From an uncultured Alistipes sp. (GTDB lineage: Bacteria > Bacteroidota > Bacteroidia > Bacteroidales > Rikenellaceae), in contig CAJUAV010000005.1 in assembly GCA_910584485.1 (NCBI GenBank), positions 1-37,003 on the forward strand: a stretch of 37,003 bases of DNA, in the 5' to 3' direction. Numbering within the stretch: position 1 is the first letter of the stretch; each line of letters opens with the position of its first letter. The notes below the pieces were generated by a model. It was given only the letters and a program-made list of their open reading frames with translations, had not been told where the DNA came from and did no database searches. A program made the position numbers and the translations under genes. This document shows, one piece after another, positions 7,182 through 14,655 of this stretch.

Positions 7182-7471
7182 TACGCGCGTCCCGCGCGCG
7201 AACGCGGACAGGAATGAACGGCGCGTGCGATGCAGCCCTCGACCGAAGCAGGCGAGCGGCGCAGGACGCCGAACGGGTGACCGACGTCGGCAACCGGCAG
7301 AAGCTCCCCGAACGGGTGGTCGGAACCGGCAACCAACAGAGGCAGCCCAACAGGCAACCGCCGCGGACCCTCTGAATAACTGACGGGAGCGACAAGCCTT
7401 CCGATCGGACGGAGCGCCCGAAACCGTCGACAGGGCGGAGGCGTGCGGCAGAACGGGAAATCAAGAGACAG
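7182..7471 (+). other. GC-rich non-coding stretch with short imperfect repeat
   Basis: No gene is supported. It holds two imperfect copies, 39 bases apart, of a unit starting CCGAACGGGTG (7269 and 7308), each followed by an AACCGGCA/CAACCGGCA segment. It ends at a strong terminator. The composition suggests decayed sequence downstream of the synthase. Confidence 0.5.
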
Positions 7472-7507
7472 GCGATCGGCCCCGAAACGGGGTCGATCGC
7501 TTTTTTT
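7472..7507 (+). terminator. Strong rho-independent terminator
   Basis: GCGATCG (7472-7478) pairs with CGATCGC (7494-7500). An inner CCCC/GGGG stem closes a GAAA-containing loop, and seven T follow at 7501-7507. It separates the synthase from the YtrA-type operon. Confidence 0.9.
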
Positions 7508-7527
7508 CGGCCGAAACGCAAAAAAAA

Positions 7528-7558
7528 TTGGAGAGGAACGAAATTGTTTTTACATTTG
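7528..7558 (+). promoter_or_regulatory. Promoter of the GntR/ABC operon
   Basis: TTG at 7528-7530, a 20-base spacer, then TACATTTG at 7551-7558. Transcription should start near 7565, inside the dyad at 7560-7583. Confidence 0.8.
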
Positions 7559-7559
7559 C

Positions 7560-7583
7560 AGTGTATTAATATACTAATTCACT
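7560..7583. promoter_or_regulatory. Probable YtrA-type operator
   Basis: Dyad AGTGTATTA (7560-7568), 6-base centre, TAATTCACT (7575-7583), 8 of 9 positions complementary. It lies directly after the -7 box and across the expected transcription start, 15 bases before the first gene. It resembles the AGTGTA...TACACT inverted repeat reported for Bacillus YtrA (from memory). The GntR regulator encoded third in this operon is the natural ligand, implying autorepression. Confidence 0.7.
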
Positions 7584-7598
7584 AAACAAACAGAACGC

Positions 7599-8456
7599 AT
7601 GATTCACCTCGAACATCTTCGTTTCGGGTACGGGCGTCGGCGGACGGTCTTCGACGGACTGACGCTCGATCTGCCCGCGGGGGAGATCGTCGGCCTGCTG
7701 GGCGCCAACGGCACGGGCAAAAGCACCCTGCTGAAGCTGCTCGCGGGGCTGCTCGCTCCCGAGGCGGGACGGATCGACGTGGCGGGGTTCCGCCCGCCGC
7801 AGCCGCCTGCCGACTTCTATCGCTCGGTGCTCCTCGTGCCCGAGGAGTTCGCGCTTCCCGCCGTGACGCTCGACCGCTTCGTGCGGGCGACGGCTCCTTT
7901 CTATCCCGCCTTCTCGGCCGCGGCCTTCGACGAGGGGTGTGCGCGGCTGGAGGTCGATCGCGACCGCAGCCTCGACACCCTCTCGATGGGGCAGCGGAAG
8001 AAGGGCTACCTCGCCTTCGCCCTCGCCTGCAACGTGCCGCTGCTGCTGCTCGACGAGCCGACCAACGGCCTCGACATCCCCGCCCGTTCGACCCTGCGGT
8101 CGATGCTGGCGGCGCAGGTCGAACCCGGGCGCACGGTGATCGTCTCGACCCACGCGGCGCGCGACATCGAGTCGCTGATCGACCGCGCGGTGATTCTCGA
8201 TCGGCAGAACCTGCTCCTCTCGGAGCGCATCGACCGCCTCACGGCCGTTTTCGGCTTCGGTCCCGCCGAGGGACGGCAGCGGCTGCTCTACGCCGAACCC
8301 TCGCCCGCGGGCGACCGCGGCGTCTGGATCGCCGACGGCCCCGACGAGGGGCGCTTCGACCTCGAACTGCTCTTCAATGCCGCCGTGCATGCCGCCCCCG
8401 AGGTGGTCGCGGCGCTGAAAAAACAACCGAATGCCTCTTGCCATGAATCGCTTTAG
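7599..8456 (+). CDS. ABC transporter ATP-binding protein, YtrB-like
   Basis: A 285-aa ATPase subunit of an ABC exporter. Walker A GANGTGKST is at 35-43, the signature LSMGQ at 128-132, Walker B LLLLDEP at about 148-154, the D-loop NGLD at 156-159, and the switch His in VSTHAARD at 185. At the Q-loop position the sequence reads LVPEEFALP, so the usual Gln appears to be Glu, a variation also known in this exporter subgroup. The last 70 residues form a short C-terminal extension. It is the first gene after the promoter and operator and overlaps the next gene by 14 bases. With the membrane protein and GntR regulator it forms a YtrA-type operon; the substrate is unknown, though such operons often respond to cell-envelope stress. 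Confidence 0.9.
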   Translation: MIHLEHLRFGYGRRRTVFDGLTLDLPAGEIVGLLGANGTGKSTLLKLLAGLLAPEAGRIDVAGFRPPQPPADFYRSVLLVPEEFALPAVTLDRFVRATAPFYPAFSAAAFDEGCARLEVDRDRSLDTLSMGQRKKGYLAFALACNVPLLLLDEPTNGLDIPARSTLRSMLAAQVEPGRTVIVSTHAARDIESLIDRAVILDRQNLLLSERIDRLTAVFGFGPAEGRQRLLYAEPSPAGDRGVWIADGPDEGRFDLELLFNAAVHAAPEVVAALKKQPNASCHESL

Positions 8457-9171
8457 CTTTGCCCGTCTGGGGCGTTTCGCCCTGAAACATTACGTCGAGC
8501 AGGGACGCAGATACGCCGCACTCTATGTCGTGACATTCGGCCTGCTGCTGCTGTTGCGCCTGCTCGCCGATCGCTATCCGGCATGCGCCGTCCTCTACGG
8601 CATGGCGCTCATGGCGGTCGTGCCCGCCCTGGTGCTGCTCGTGCTGTCGCGCTCGACGGCCGCCCTGCGCGACCCCGCGCAGGCGGTGATCGACGCGACG
8701 CTGCCCGTGGCGCCCGTCGAACGCTTTCTCTTCGTCGCGCTCAACGGCTTCTTCGTCGGCTTCCTGCTCCCCGTGTCGTGGATCACGATCGAGCGGGGGA
8801 CGGGGCTGCGCGGGCTGGCCGATGCCGCGTGGATCTTCCTGCAGATTCTGCCGATCCTGCTGCTGGTCGCCTTCCGCGTGCGCCGCAGCCTTCTGAAGGG
8901 GTATGCCGTGGTCGTAGTCGTCGCATTGGTCGTCGCGGGGGCCGCCGTCTGGTACGGGATGCGGAGCCCGATCGTCGTCGGGTGCGGCGGACCGCTGCCC
9001 GGGCTGCCGCTTCGGCTGACGGTGAAGACGACGGACGACCTCCTGCGCGGCTGCTTCGTCTGCTCGTCGTACGACCTCCCCGCGGCGCTCCGCACCGCCT
9101 ATGCCGCCGTGCAGGCAGCGCTGCTCTACGTCGCCGCCTGCTTCGCCCTCGCCGAACGAAAAATCGCTTAA
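8443..9171 (+). CDS. Membrane protein, putative ABC permease subunit
   Basis: A 242-aa protein with about six hydrophobic helices: near 27-45, 50-70, 92-110, 123-140, 152-168 and at the C-terminus. There is a hydrophilic loop with two Cys before the last helix (RGCFVCSSYD). No soluble domain. Start choice: MNRFSF at 8443 resembles the N-terminus I associate with Bacteroidetes proteins of this operon type. An ATG at 8431 would add four residues. Either start overlaps the ATPase gene, which indicates translational coupling. Its position between a lone ATPase and a YtrA-type regulator suggests it is the transmembrane partner, but sequence conservation in this group is too low to name a family. 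Confidence 0.75.
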   Translation: MNRFSFARLGRFALKHYVEQGRRYAALYVVTFGLLLLLRLLADRYPACAVLYGMALMAVVPALVLLVLSRSTAALRDPAQAVIDATLPVAPVERFLFVALNGFFVGFLLPVSWITIERGTGLRGLADAAWIFLQILPILLLVAFRVRRSLLKGYAVVVVVALVVAGAAVWYGMRSPIVVGCGGPLPGLPLRLTVKTTDDLLRGCFVCSSYDLPAALRTAYAAVQAALLYVAACFALAERKIA

Positions 9172-9183
9172 CGTCCGCTGCTT

Positions 9184-9555
9184 ATGGAGTTCGATCAATC
9201 CCAACCGATCTGGATGCAGATCTGCGAACTGTTCTGCAACCGCATCGCCGCGGCCGAGTGGCCCGAGCAGGAACGGATCCCCTCCGTGCGCGAACTGGGG
9301 GCGGCGCTGGGGGTCAACCCCAACACGGTGATGCGCGCCTACGAGCGCCTCACCGACGAGGAGCTGATCTTCAACCGCCGCGGCATCGGCTATTTCGTCG
9401 CCCCCGAGGCGCAGGCCCGCGCCGCCGCCACGCTGCGCCGTCGCTTTGAGCGGGAGCAGCTGCCGCGCATCTTCCGCTCGATGCGCCGCGTCGGACTGAC
9501 GGCCGACGAATTCGTTACCCTTTACCGTAAATTCATGGAAGATGAAAACCAGTAA
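9184..9555 (+). CDS. GntR-family regulator, YtrA subfamily
   Basis: A 123-aa transcriptional regulator with a winged helix-turn-helix domain at about 8-75: PIWMQICELFCNRIAAAEW, IPSVRELGAALGVNPNTVMRAYERL (split here), then the wing GIGYFV. Only about 45 residues follow, too short for a ligand-binding UTRA or FadR domain. This truncated helical tail, a dimerisation region, is the hallmark of the YtrA subfamily. It follows the membrane-protein gene by 12 bases and overlaps the next gene by 14. The dyad at 7560-7583 is its likely binding site. The inducer is not predictable from sequence. Confidence 0.92.
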   Translation: MEFDQSQPIWMQICELFCNRIAAAEWPEQERIPSVRELGAALGVNPNTVMRAYERLTDEELIFNRRGIGYFVAPEAQARAAATLRRRFEREQLPRIFRSMRRVGLTADEFVTLYRKFMEDENQ

Positions 9556-9925
9556 CAAATTGTTGACGGCCGTCGTCGTGCTGGCGGCGGCTCCCCTGCT
9601 TTGCACCTCCGTGGCGGAGTATTTCCGCACGGCGCCGCTGCGCGAACTGCTCGGCCGCATCGATCGGACGCCGGTGCGCGTCGTGGATGCCCGCGGCCTG
9701 CGGCTCGAGGCCGATTCGCTCGCGGGGCCGACCACGCCTCGCCTGCTCTTGGAGGGGCTGCCGCAGGCAGGAGAGGTGGCGCTGTGCGGCGATACGCTCG
9801 TGCTGCGCAGCGAGGCGGTCCGCTCGGTCTGCGTTGCGGAGGCGGAGGTGCTGCTGCTCGACGGGCGGACGATTCGCCGCCCCTTCGGCACGAAAGAGGC
9901 CGCGATCCGCTATCGTCGGCCGTAA
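9542..9925 (+). CDS. Small exported protein of the YtrA-type operon
   Basis: A 127-aa protein with one N-terminal hydrophobic segment (about 7-24, LLTAVVVLAAAPLL), then a soluble region rich in charged beta-strand-like repeats. There is a single membrane anchor or signal peptide, so the rest should be periplasmic. No catalytic motif recognised. It overlaps the regulator gene by 14 bases and ends the operon. Comparable Bacteroidetes operons often end with a larger GIN-domain (DUF2807) adhesin-like protein beginning MKTSNKLL; this may be a shortened relative, but that is inference. A hairpin follows the stop by 24 bases. Confidence 0.75.
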   Translation: MKTSNKLLTAVVVLAAAPLLCTSVAEYFRTAPLRELLGRIDRTPVRVVDARGLRLEADSLAGPTTPRLLLEGLPQAGEVALCGDTLVLRSEAVRSVCVAEAEVLLLDGRTIRRPFGTKEAAIRYRRP

Positions 9926-9948
9926 CCGCTGCTGCGGTCGACACGGAA

Positions 9949-9981
9949 AACCCCCGTCCCGATGCGTTCGGGGCGGGGGTT
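9949..9981. terminator. GC-rich hairpin between convergent genes
   Basis: CCCCCG (9951-9956) pairs with CGGGGG (9974-9979), continued inward by TCCCGA/TCGGGG. AA before and TT after extend the stem. No long T run on the plus strand; the minus strand reads TTTTCC after the stem. Likely a bidirectional terminator for the genes ending at 9925 (+) and 10138 (-). Confidence 0.65.
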
Positions 9982-10137
9982 GTGTCGTTCGGCAGGGCCC
10001 GATCGGGAGGCGACGGTCGCTTCGGGGCGGCGGAGCCGTTTCGGTCGGGGCGCTTCGGGGTGGCGCAGTCCGATGCGGGCAGGTCTTCTGCAAGGCGGGC
10101 GTCGGAAGCGGGCGGGCCTGCTGCGGGGCGGAGGCTG

Positions 10138-11304
10138 TCAGAAGCGGTAGACGGCCCGCACGTTGAAGGAGACGTATTTCTGCACCTCTTCGACGACATA
10201 GGGTGCCTCGAGCCCCATGTGCGACATGAGGGGGAATTTCTCGTCGAGTTCGGTCGAGGAGTGGTAGTAGGCCTTGCCGTTGAGGCGTTCGCCGCCGTTC
10301 GCCTTGAGCCGCTCGTTGAAGGCGGTGCGGGCGGGGCGGTCGTTGCGCAGGCGCGAGCCGCCGTTGTAGACGTGGCCGATCTTCATCAGCTCGTCGATCG
10401 AGGGCAGATACCATCCCTCGCCCTGTTCGCGGCACCACTTGAAGGCGGGGAAATCGTCCCACGAAGCGCCGTGCGCCTCGATGTAGCGCGCCACGGCCTC
10501 CATGTTGCGGCGGCCGTCGATGCGGTCGGCGGCACCCACGAGGCGGAAATCGGGCTTGCGGAAGGTGCTCCAGGGCAGTACTGTCTCGTCGACCGAGACG
10601 AGCAGGCCGTGGAGCCCCTCCTCGTCGATCTCCACGACGATTCCTTTTCGTCCGCCGATTTCGCAGACCTGCCCCAGCTCGTAGCGCAGCGGGGCGTAGC
10701 CTGCGGGCAGAGGCGCTGCTGTCGGGGCGGCGGGCTGCGTAAGGGTGCGTACCGCAGGGGTCGTGGCGGGCTGTGCGGGTAGCGGTACGGGGGTTGCCGA
10801 GGGGGCCGCAGCTGTTGCGGGTGCGGCGGGTGCGGCGGGTGCTGCGGGTGCTGCGGCGAGGGTCGGCGCGGAAGCGGCAGGGGTTGCAGGGATTGCGGGA
10901 GCGGCTGCGGCCGCAGGGGCGGGAGCCGTTGCGGCGACGACGGGGGTTGCGGGAACACTCGCTGCGGGAACGCCTGCCGCGGGGGCCGTCGTTGCGGGTG
11001 CAGCGGGTGTCGGGACGGCCGAGGGTGCCGTTTGCGCCGCGTTCGGCGCTTCGGCGGCAGGAGCGGCTGCGGCCGCATAGCGCTCCAGGAAGCCGTCCGC
11101 ATAGCGGATGTAGGCGATGCGGGCGACGGGCAGCACGTAGGTCGGGCCGTCGGGAGCGGCGAAGCGTTTGTAGCGGATCGTCTCGGGCGACACCTCCGCG
11201 ACACGCGCTTCGATGCGGGTGCTGTCGGTGCGGACGATCAGGTCCTGGGCCGCCGCCGCGCTCCAGGCGAGCGTCGCGGCGCAGAGCAGAAGGATGTGTT
11301 TCAT
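10138..11304 (-). CDS. Exported protein with long Ala/Pro linker and DUF1566-like C-terminus
   Basis: A 388-aa protein. A signal peptide (about 1-20, MKHILLLCAATLAWSAAAAQ) precedes a small domain at 21-75. That domain's pattern DLIVRTDSTRIEARV...ETIRYKRF...PDGPTYVLPVARIAYIRYADG is common in Bacteroidetes exported proteins of unknown role. Residues about 77-203 are a low-complexity linker made almost only of Ala, Pro, Thr, Val and Ser. The C-terminal part (205-388) contains GWYLPSIDEL, the signature of DUF1566/Lcl C-terminal-like domains, which occur in many surface proteins. Periplasmic or surface location is expected. A TACCTTTA box (minus strand, 11329-11336) may be its -7 element. It diverges from ftsY. 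No enzymatic function can be assigned. Confidence 0.8.
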   Translation of the reverse strand: MKHILLLCAATLAWSAAAAQDLIVRTDSTRIEARVAEVSPETIRYKRFAAPDGPTYVLPVARIAYIRYADGFLERYAAAAAPAAEAPNAAQTAPSAVPTPAAPATTAPAAGVPAASVPATPVVAATAPAPAAAAAPAIPATPAASAPTLAAAPAAPAAPAAPATAAAPSATPVPLPAQPATTPAVRTLTQPAAPTAAPLPAGYAPLRYELGQVCEIGGRKGIVVEIDEEGLHGLLVSVDETVLPWSTFRKPDFRLVGAADRIDGRRNMEAVARYIEAHGASWDDFPAFKWCREQGEGWYLPSIDELMKIGHVYNGGSRLRNDRPARTAFNERLKANGGERLNGKAYYHSSTELDEKFPLMSHMGLEAPYVVEEVQKYVSFNVRAVYRF

Positions 11305-11360
11305 AGGTTGCGAATCGATTCTATTTGGTAAAGGTAACGATTTTTTTCAAACATTCTTGT

Positions 11361-11368
11361 TATCTTTG
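11361..11368 (+). promoter_or_regulatory. -7 box of ftsY-rimO
   Basis: TATCTTTG, 28 bases before the ftsY ATG. No clear -33 TTG; a T-rich run (11341-11347) sits in that region. Confidence 0.55.
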
Positions 11369-11396
11369 CCTCGAAACGGATAAATCAACCGAAATT

Positions 11397-12401
11397 ATGG
11401 GATTTTTCGATCTATTCAAAAAGAAGACGGCGGCTGCCGAGGCCGCGCCGACCGAGGTCGAGGCGCGCGAGCGGCAGGAGCTCGACGCCGGACTGGAGCG
11501 CACCAAGACGGGGCTCTTCTCGAAGCTGGCGCGCGCCGTGGCGGGTCGTTCGACGGTCGACGCCGAGGTGCTCGACGAGCTCGAGGAGGTGCTCGTGAGC
11601 TCCGACGTGGGTGTCGAGACGACCGTCCGCATCATCGAACGCATCGAGCGCCGCGTGGCGCAGGACAAATACATGAACGCCTCCGAGCTGCAGCGCATCC
11701 TCCGCGAGGAGGTCGCCTCGCTGCTCGAAGAGGCGCACGCCGCCGAAGGCAGTTTCGGCCTCGACGCCGCCGAAGGCGAGCCCTACGTGGTGATGGTCGT
11801 CGGGGTGAACGGCGCGGGCAAGACGACGACCATCGGCAAGCTGGCGGCGCAGCTCGTGAAGGCGGGCCGCAAGGTCTGGATCGGCGCCGCCGACACCTTC
11901 CGCGCTGCGGCGATCGACCAGCTGCAGGTCTGGGCCGACCGCGCGGGGGCGACGATGATCCGTCAGGAGATGGGCTCCGACCCCGCCTCGGTGGCCTACG
12001 ACACGTTGCAGTCGGCCAAGGCCAACGGCGCCGACGTCGTGCTGATCGACACGGCGGGCCGCCTGCACAACAAGGTGGGGCTCATGAACGAGCTGACGAA
12101 GATCCGCAATGTCATGTCGAAGGTGATCCCGAACGCGCCGCACGAGGTGATGCTCGTGCTCGACGGCTCGACGGGACAGAACGCCTTCGAGCAGGCCAAG
12201 CAGTTCACGCAGGCGACGCAGGTGACGTCGCTCGCCATCACGAAGCTCGACGGCACGGCCAAGGGGGGCGTGGTGATCGGCATCAGCGACCGCTTCCGCA
12301 TCCCCGTCCGCTACATCGGCATCGGCGAGGGAATCGACCAGCTGCGCATCTTCGACCGCCGCAGCTTCATCAACGCACTCTTCGGCGATGCGCAAAATTA
12401 A
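11397..12401 (+). CDS. ftsY: Signal recognition particle receptor FtsY
   Basis: A 334-aa SRP receptor GTPase that docks ribosome-nascent-chain-SRP complexes at the inner membrane. It has a short N-terminal A region (1-35) starting MGFFDLFKKK, an amphipathic lipid-binding start. A helical N domain (about 35-115) and the GTPase G domain follow. GTPase motifs: GVNGAGKTT at 136-144, DTFRAAAIDQL at 166-176, DTAGR at 218-222, TKLDG at 282-286, then GTAKGG. The start at 11397 is set by this N-terminus; the open frame extends further up, through the -7 box, and is rejected. It overlaps rimO by 14 bases, so the two are co-translated. Confidence 0.97.
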   Translation: MGFFDLFKKKTAAAEAAPTEVEARERQELDAGLERTKTGLFSKLARAVAGRSTVDAEVLDELEEVLVSSDVGVETTVRIIERIERRVAQDKYMNASELQRILREEVASLLEEAHAAEGSFGLDAAEGEPYVVMVVGVNGAGKTTTIGKLAAQLVKAGRKVWIGAADTFRAAAIDQLQVWADRAGATMIRQEMGSDPASVAYDTLQSAKANGADVVLIDTAGRLHNKVGLMNELTKIRNVMSKVIPNAPHEVMLVLDGSTGQNAFEQAKQFTQATQVTSLAITKLDGTAKGGVVIGISDRFRIPVRYIGIGEGIDQLRIFDRRSFINALFGDAQN

Positions 12402-13686
12402 CGTCATCACGCTCGGCTGTTCGAAAAACACGGTCGACTCGGAGCACCTCATGGCGCGGCTGGCCGCCGCGGGGTACGAGGTGCGGCACGACAGCGACCG
12501 CACGGATGCCAAGACGGTCGTCATCAACACCTGCGGTTTCATCGGCGACGCGAAGCAGGAGTCGATCGAGATGATCCTGCGCGCCGTCGAGGCGAAGAAG
12601 GCGGGCCGCATCGAACGGCTCTTCGTCATAGGCTGCCTCTCGGAGCGTTACGCCGACGAGCTGCGCGCCGAAATCCCCGAGGTGGACGCCTATTTCGGTG
12701 CCCGTACCTGGGACGGGGTCGTGCGTGCCCTCGAAGCGGCCGAAGGGGAGGCCCTGAAGACCGAGCGTCTGCTGACCACCCCGAAACATTACGCCTACCT
12801 CAAGATTTCGGAGGGGTGCAACTGGCTCTGCGGCTACTGCGCCATTCCGCTCATCCGCGGCCGCCACGTCTCGGTGCCGATGGAGGAGCTCGAAGAGGAG
12901 GCGCGCAAGCTGGCCGCCGCGGGGGTGAAGGAGCTGATCGTCATCGCGCAGGATACGACCTACTACGGCATCGACCTGTACGGGCGGCGGATGCTCGCCG
13001 AGCTGCTGCGGCGCCTCTGCCGCATCGACGGCCTGCGCTGGATCCGCCTGCACTACGCCTATCCCGCCGCCTTCCCCGAAGACGTGATCGAGGTGATGGC
13101 CGCCGAGCCGAAGATCTGCAAGTACCTCGACATCCCGTTTCAACATATCTCCGATAACCAGCTTGCAGCGATGCTGCGGCGCCACACGAAGGCCGAGGCG
13201 CTGGCGCTCGTCGAACGGCTGCGTGCGGCGATTCCCTCGCTGGCGCTCCGCACGACGCTGCTCGTGGGCTACCCGGGCGAGACGGAGGCCGATTTCGAGG
13301 AGCTGTGCGATTTCGTGCGCGCGGTGCGCTTCGAGCGCCTCGGCGTCTTCGCCTACTCCGAGGAGGAGGGGACCCACTCGGCGCTGCACCTGAAGGACGA
13401 CGTGCCCGAAGAGGTGAAGCAGCAGCGTGTGGAGCGCATCATGGCGCTGCAGCAGCGCATCGCCGCGGAGCTGAACCGCGAGCGCGTGGGACGCACCGAG
13501 CGGGTGATGATCGACGGCCGCCAGGGCGATTTCTACGTCGGGCGTTCGCAGTACGATTCGCCCGAGGTGGACCAGGAGATCCTGATCCCCGCCGACGAGC
13601 GGCGGTTGCTGCGCGGCCGTCTGTACGAGGTGCGGATCACCGATGCGGCCGAATACGACCTCTACGGAACGGTCGTATCGCGGTAA
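12388..13686 (+). CDS. rimO: Ribosomal protein S12 methylthiotransferase RimO
   Basis: A 432-aa radical-SAM enzyme that methylthiolates the conserved Asp of ribosomal protein S12. The N-terminal UPF0004 domain carries the three cluster-binding cysteines in ITLGCSKN (C11), INTCGF and VIGCLSE. The radical-SAM motif CNWLCGYC (CxxxCxxC) follows at about 147-154, then a C-terminal TRAM domain from about 370. The LGCSKNTVDSE N-terminus and CNWLCGYCAIP form are RimO-type rather than MiaB-type. The start overlaps the end of ftsY. No terminator is evident; the repeat cluster begins within 40 bases of the stop. Confidence 0.95.
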   Translation: MRKINVITLGCSKNTVDSEHLMARLAAAGYEVRHDSDRTDAKTVVINTCGFIGDAKQESIEMILRAVEAKKAGRIERLFVIGCLSERYADELRAEIPEVDAYFGARTWDGVVRALEAAEGEALKTERLLTTPKHYAYLKISEGCNWLCGYCAIPLIRGRHVSVPMEELEEEARKLAAAGVKELIVIAQDTTYYGIDLYGRRMLAELLRRLCRIDGLRWIRLHYAYPAAFPEDVIEVMAAEPKICKYLDIPFQHISDNQLAAMLRRHTKAEALALVERLRAAIPSLALRTTLLVGYPGETEADFEELCDFVRAVRFERLGVFAYSEEEGTHSALHLKDDVPEEVKQQRVERIMALQQRIAAELNRERVGRTERVMIDGRQGDFYVGRSQYDSPEVDQEILIPADERRLLRGRLYEVRITDAAEYDLYGTVVSR

Positions 13687-13714
13687 AGGCCGCACGGGGC
13701 GACTCGTCATCGGG

Positions 13715-14200
13715 AGGATTCGACCCCGTCGGGGGTTCGGCGGGCCGAAGCCCCTCCCTGCGTGCTTGGGGACCGAGTAAAGATCTCGCATGCCGGCCCC
13801 GTGCGGTTGTCGAGGCGGATTCGATGGCGGAGCCATCGGCGGGCCGGAGCTTCGCCGCGCGAAGGCCCGCATGCGGCGTCCCTTCGCAAGCTCCGTCCCG
13901 AGCATGGATGCGCGCTGCAAGCGCGGAAGCCCGCCGCCGCATGTTTGAGGTCTGCATCTGCTGATGCGGTCGCTCCGCAGGCTTCGGCCCGAGAACCGTT
14001 TCGTGCGACAGCACGGCAGCCCGCAGCCGCCCCCTGGCGGAGGGCTGCTCCTGAAATCGCAGGCCCGTCCGCTCGGCTGGGGGCCGAACCGCGTTCGGAA
14101 GCAGGGCGGTGAACGGCCGCTTCGTGTGACGAAGGATCGCAACTGCCGAAAGGCTCGCTGCCGCCTCCGCTCGGCCGGGGCCGAACGGGGCGCGAATCGG
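13715..14200 (+). repeat. Intergenic hairpin-repeat cluster 3
   Basis: The 627-base gap between rimO and the next gene has no supportable gene. Hairpin modules: 13722-13737 (GACCCC/GGGGTT, loop GTCG), 13823-13837 (GATGGC/GCCATC, loop GGA), 13911-13925 (CGCGCT/AGCGCG, loop GCA) and 14003-14014 (GTGC/GCAC, loop GACA). The first two and the last are followed by GGCGGGCC-type or GGCAGCCC-type segments and long second hairpins (CTTCGC/GCGAAG core at 13850-13864; CCGCC/GGCGG core at 14027-14040). A CTCCGCAGGCTTCGGCCCGAG segment lies near 13972. Weaker partial copies continue to about 14200. Confidence 0.75.
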
Positions 14201-14251
14201 CCGAACGATGACGCGGACCGCCATGCGATCGCGAACCGAAGGAGTGCGAAA

Positions 14252-14283
14252 TTTGCTTTTTCGCGAAATTTTGCTTACCTTTG
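14252..14283 (+). promoter_or_regulatory. Promoter of the coiled-coil/zapA unit
   Basis: TTTG at 14252-14255, a 20-base spacer, then TACCTTTG at 14276-14283. The predicted transcription start near 14290 rules out the in-frame TTG at 14281 as a start codon and supports ATG 14314. Confidence 0.82.
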
Positions 14284-14313
14284 AAAAGCAAAAAGCAATA
14301 CCGATCCCGAAGC

Positions 14314-14643
14314 ATGGCCGACAAGAGCGTGATAGAGAGCCTCGAAATCCGTATGCGGGCGCTCGTCGACGCGCATCGGCGGCTCGATGCACGCTGTCGG
14401 GCGCTGGTCGTCGAACGCGACCGGCTGAAGGCGGCGAACCGTACGCTCGAAGAGCGGGTGCGGGGGCTCGATGCCGAGCTCGGCCGCATGCGGCTGGCCG
14501 ACAGCCTGGCGGGAGGCAGCGGCGATCGGGAAAAGGCGCGGGCACGCGTTAACCGCCTGATGCGGGAGGTGGACAAGTGCATCGCGCTGACGGCTGCACT
14601 CGGCGACGAGGCGGTCCGAACGAGCTGCGAACGAACGAAATAA
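14314..14643 (+). CDS. Small coiled-coil protein upstream of zapA
   Basis: A 109-aa, strongly charged protein that should be almost entirely helical. Heptad-like spacing of Leu/Val with Arg/Glu/Asp runs from about 5 to 60, then a short Gly/Ser break and a second helix at about 72-95. No signal peptide or membrane segment. It is 12 bases upstream of zapA and shares its promoter. Size, coiled-coil form and position suggest a division-associated partner of ZapA, analogous to ZapB, but no sequence homology to ZapB can be claimed. The start ATG 14314 is fixed by the promoter. Confidence 0.8.
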   Translation: MADKSVIESLEIRMRALVDAHRRLDARCRALVVERDRLKAANRTLEERVRGLDAELGRMRLADSLAGGSGDREKARARVNRLMREVDKCIALTAALGDEAVRTSCERTK

Positions 14644-14655
14644 ACCGATCGAACG

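Noticed and set aside
14281..14313. TTG at 14281 as start of the coiled-coil gene
   Set aside because: It lies inside the -7 box TACCTTTG (14276-14283), so it would not be transcribed from that promoter.
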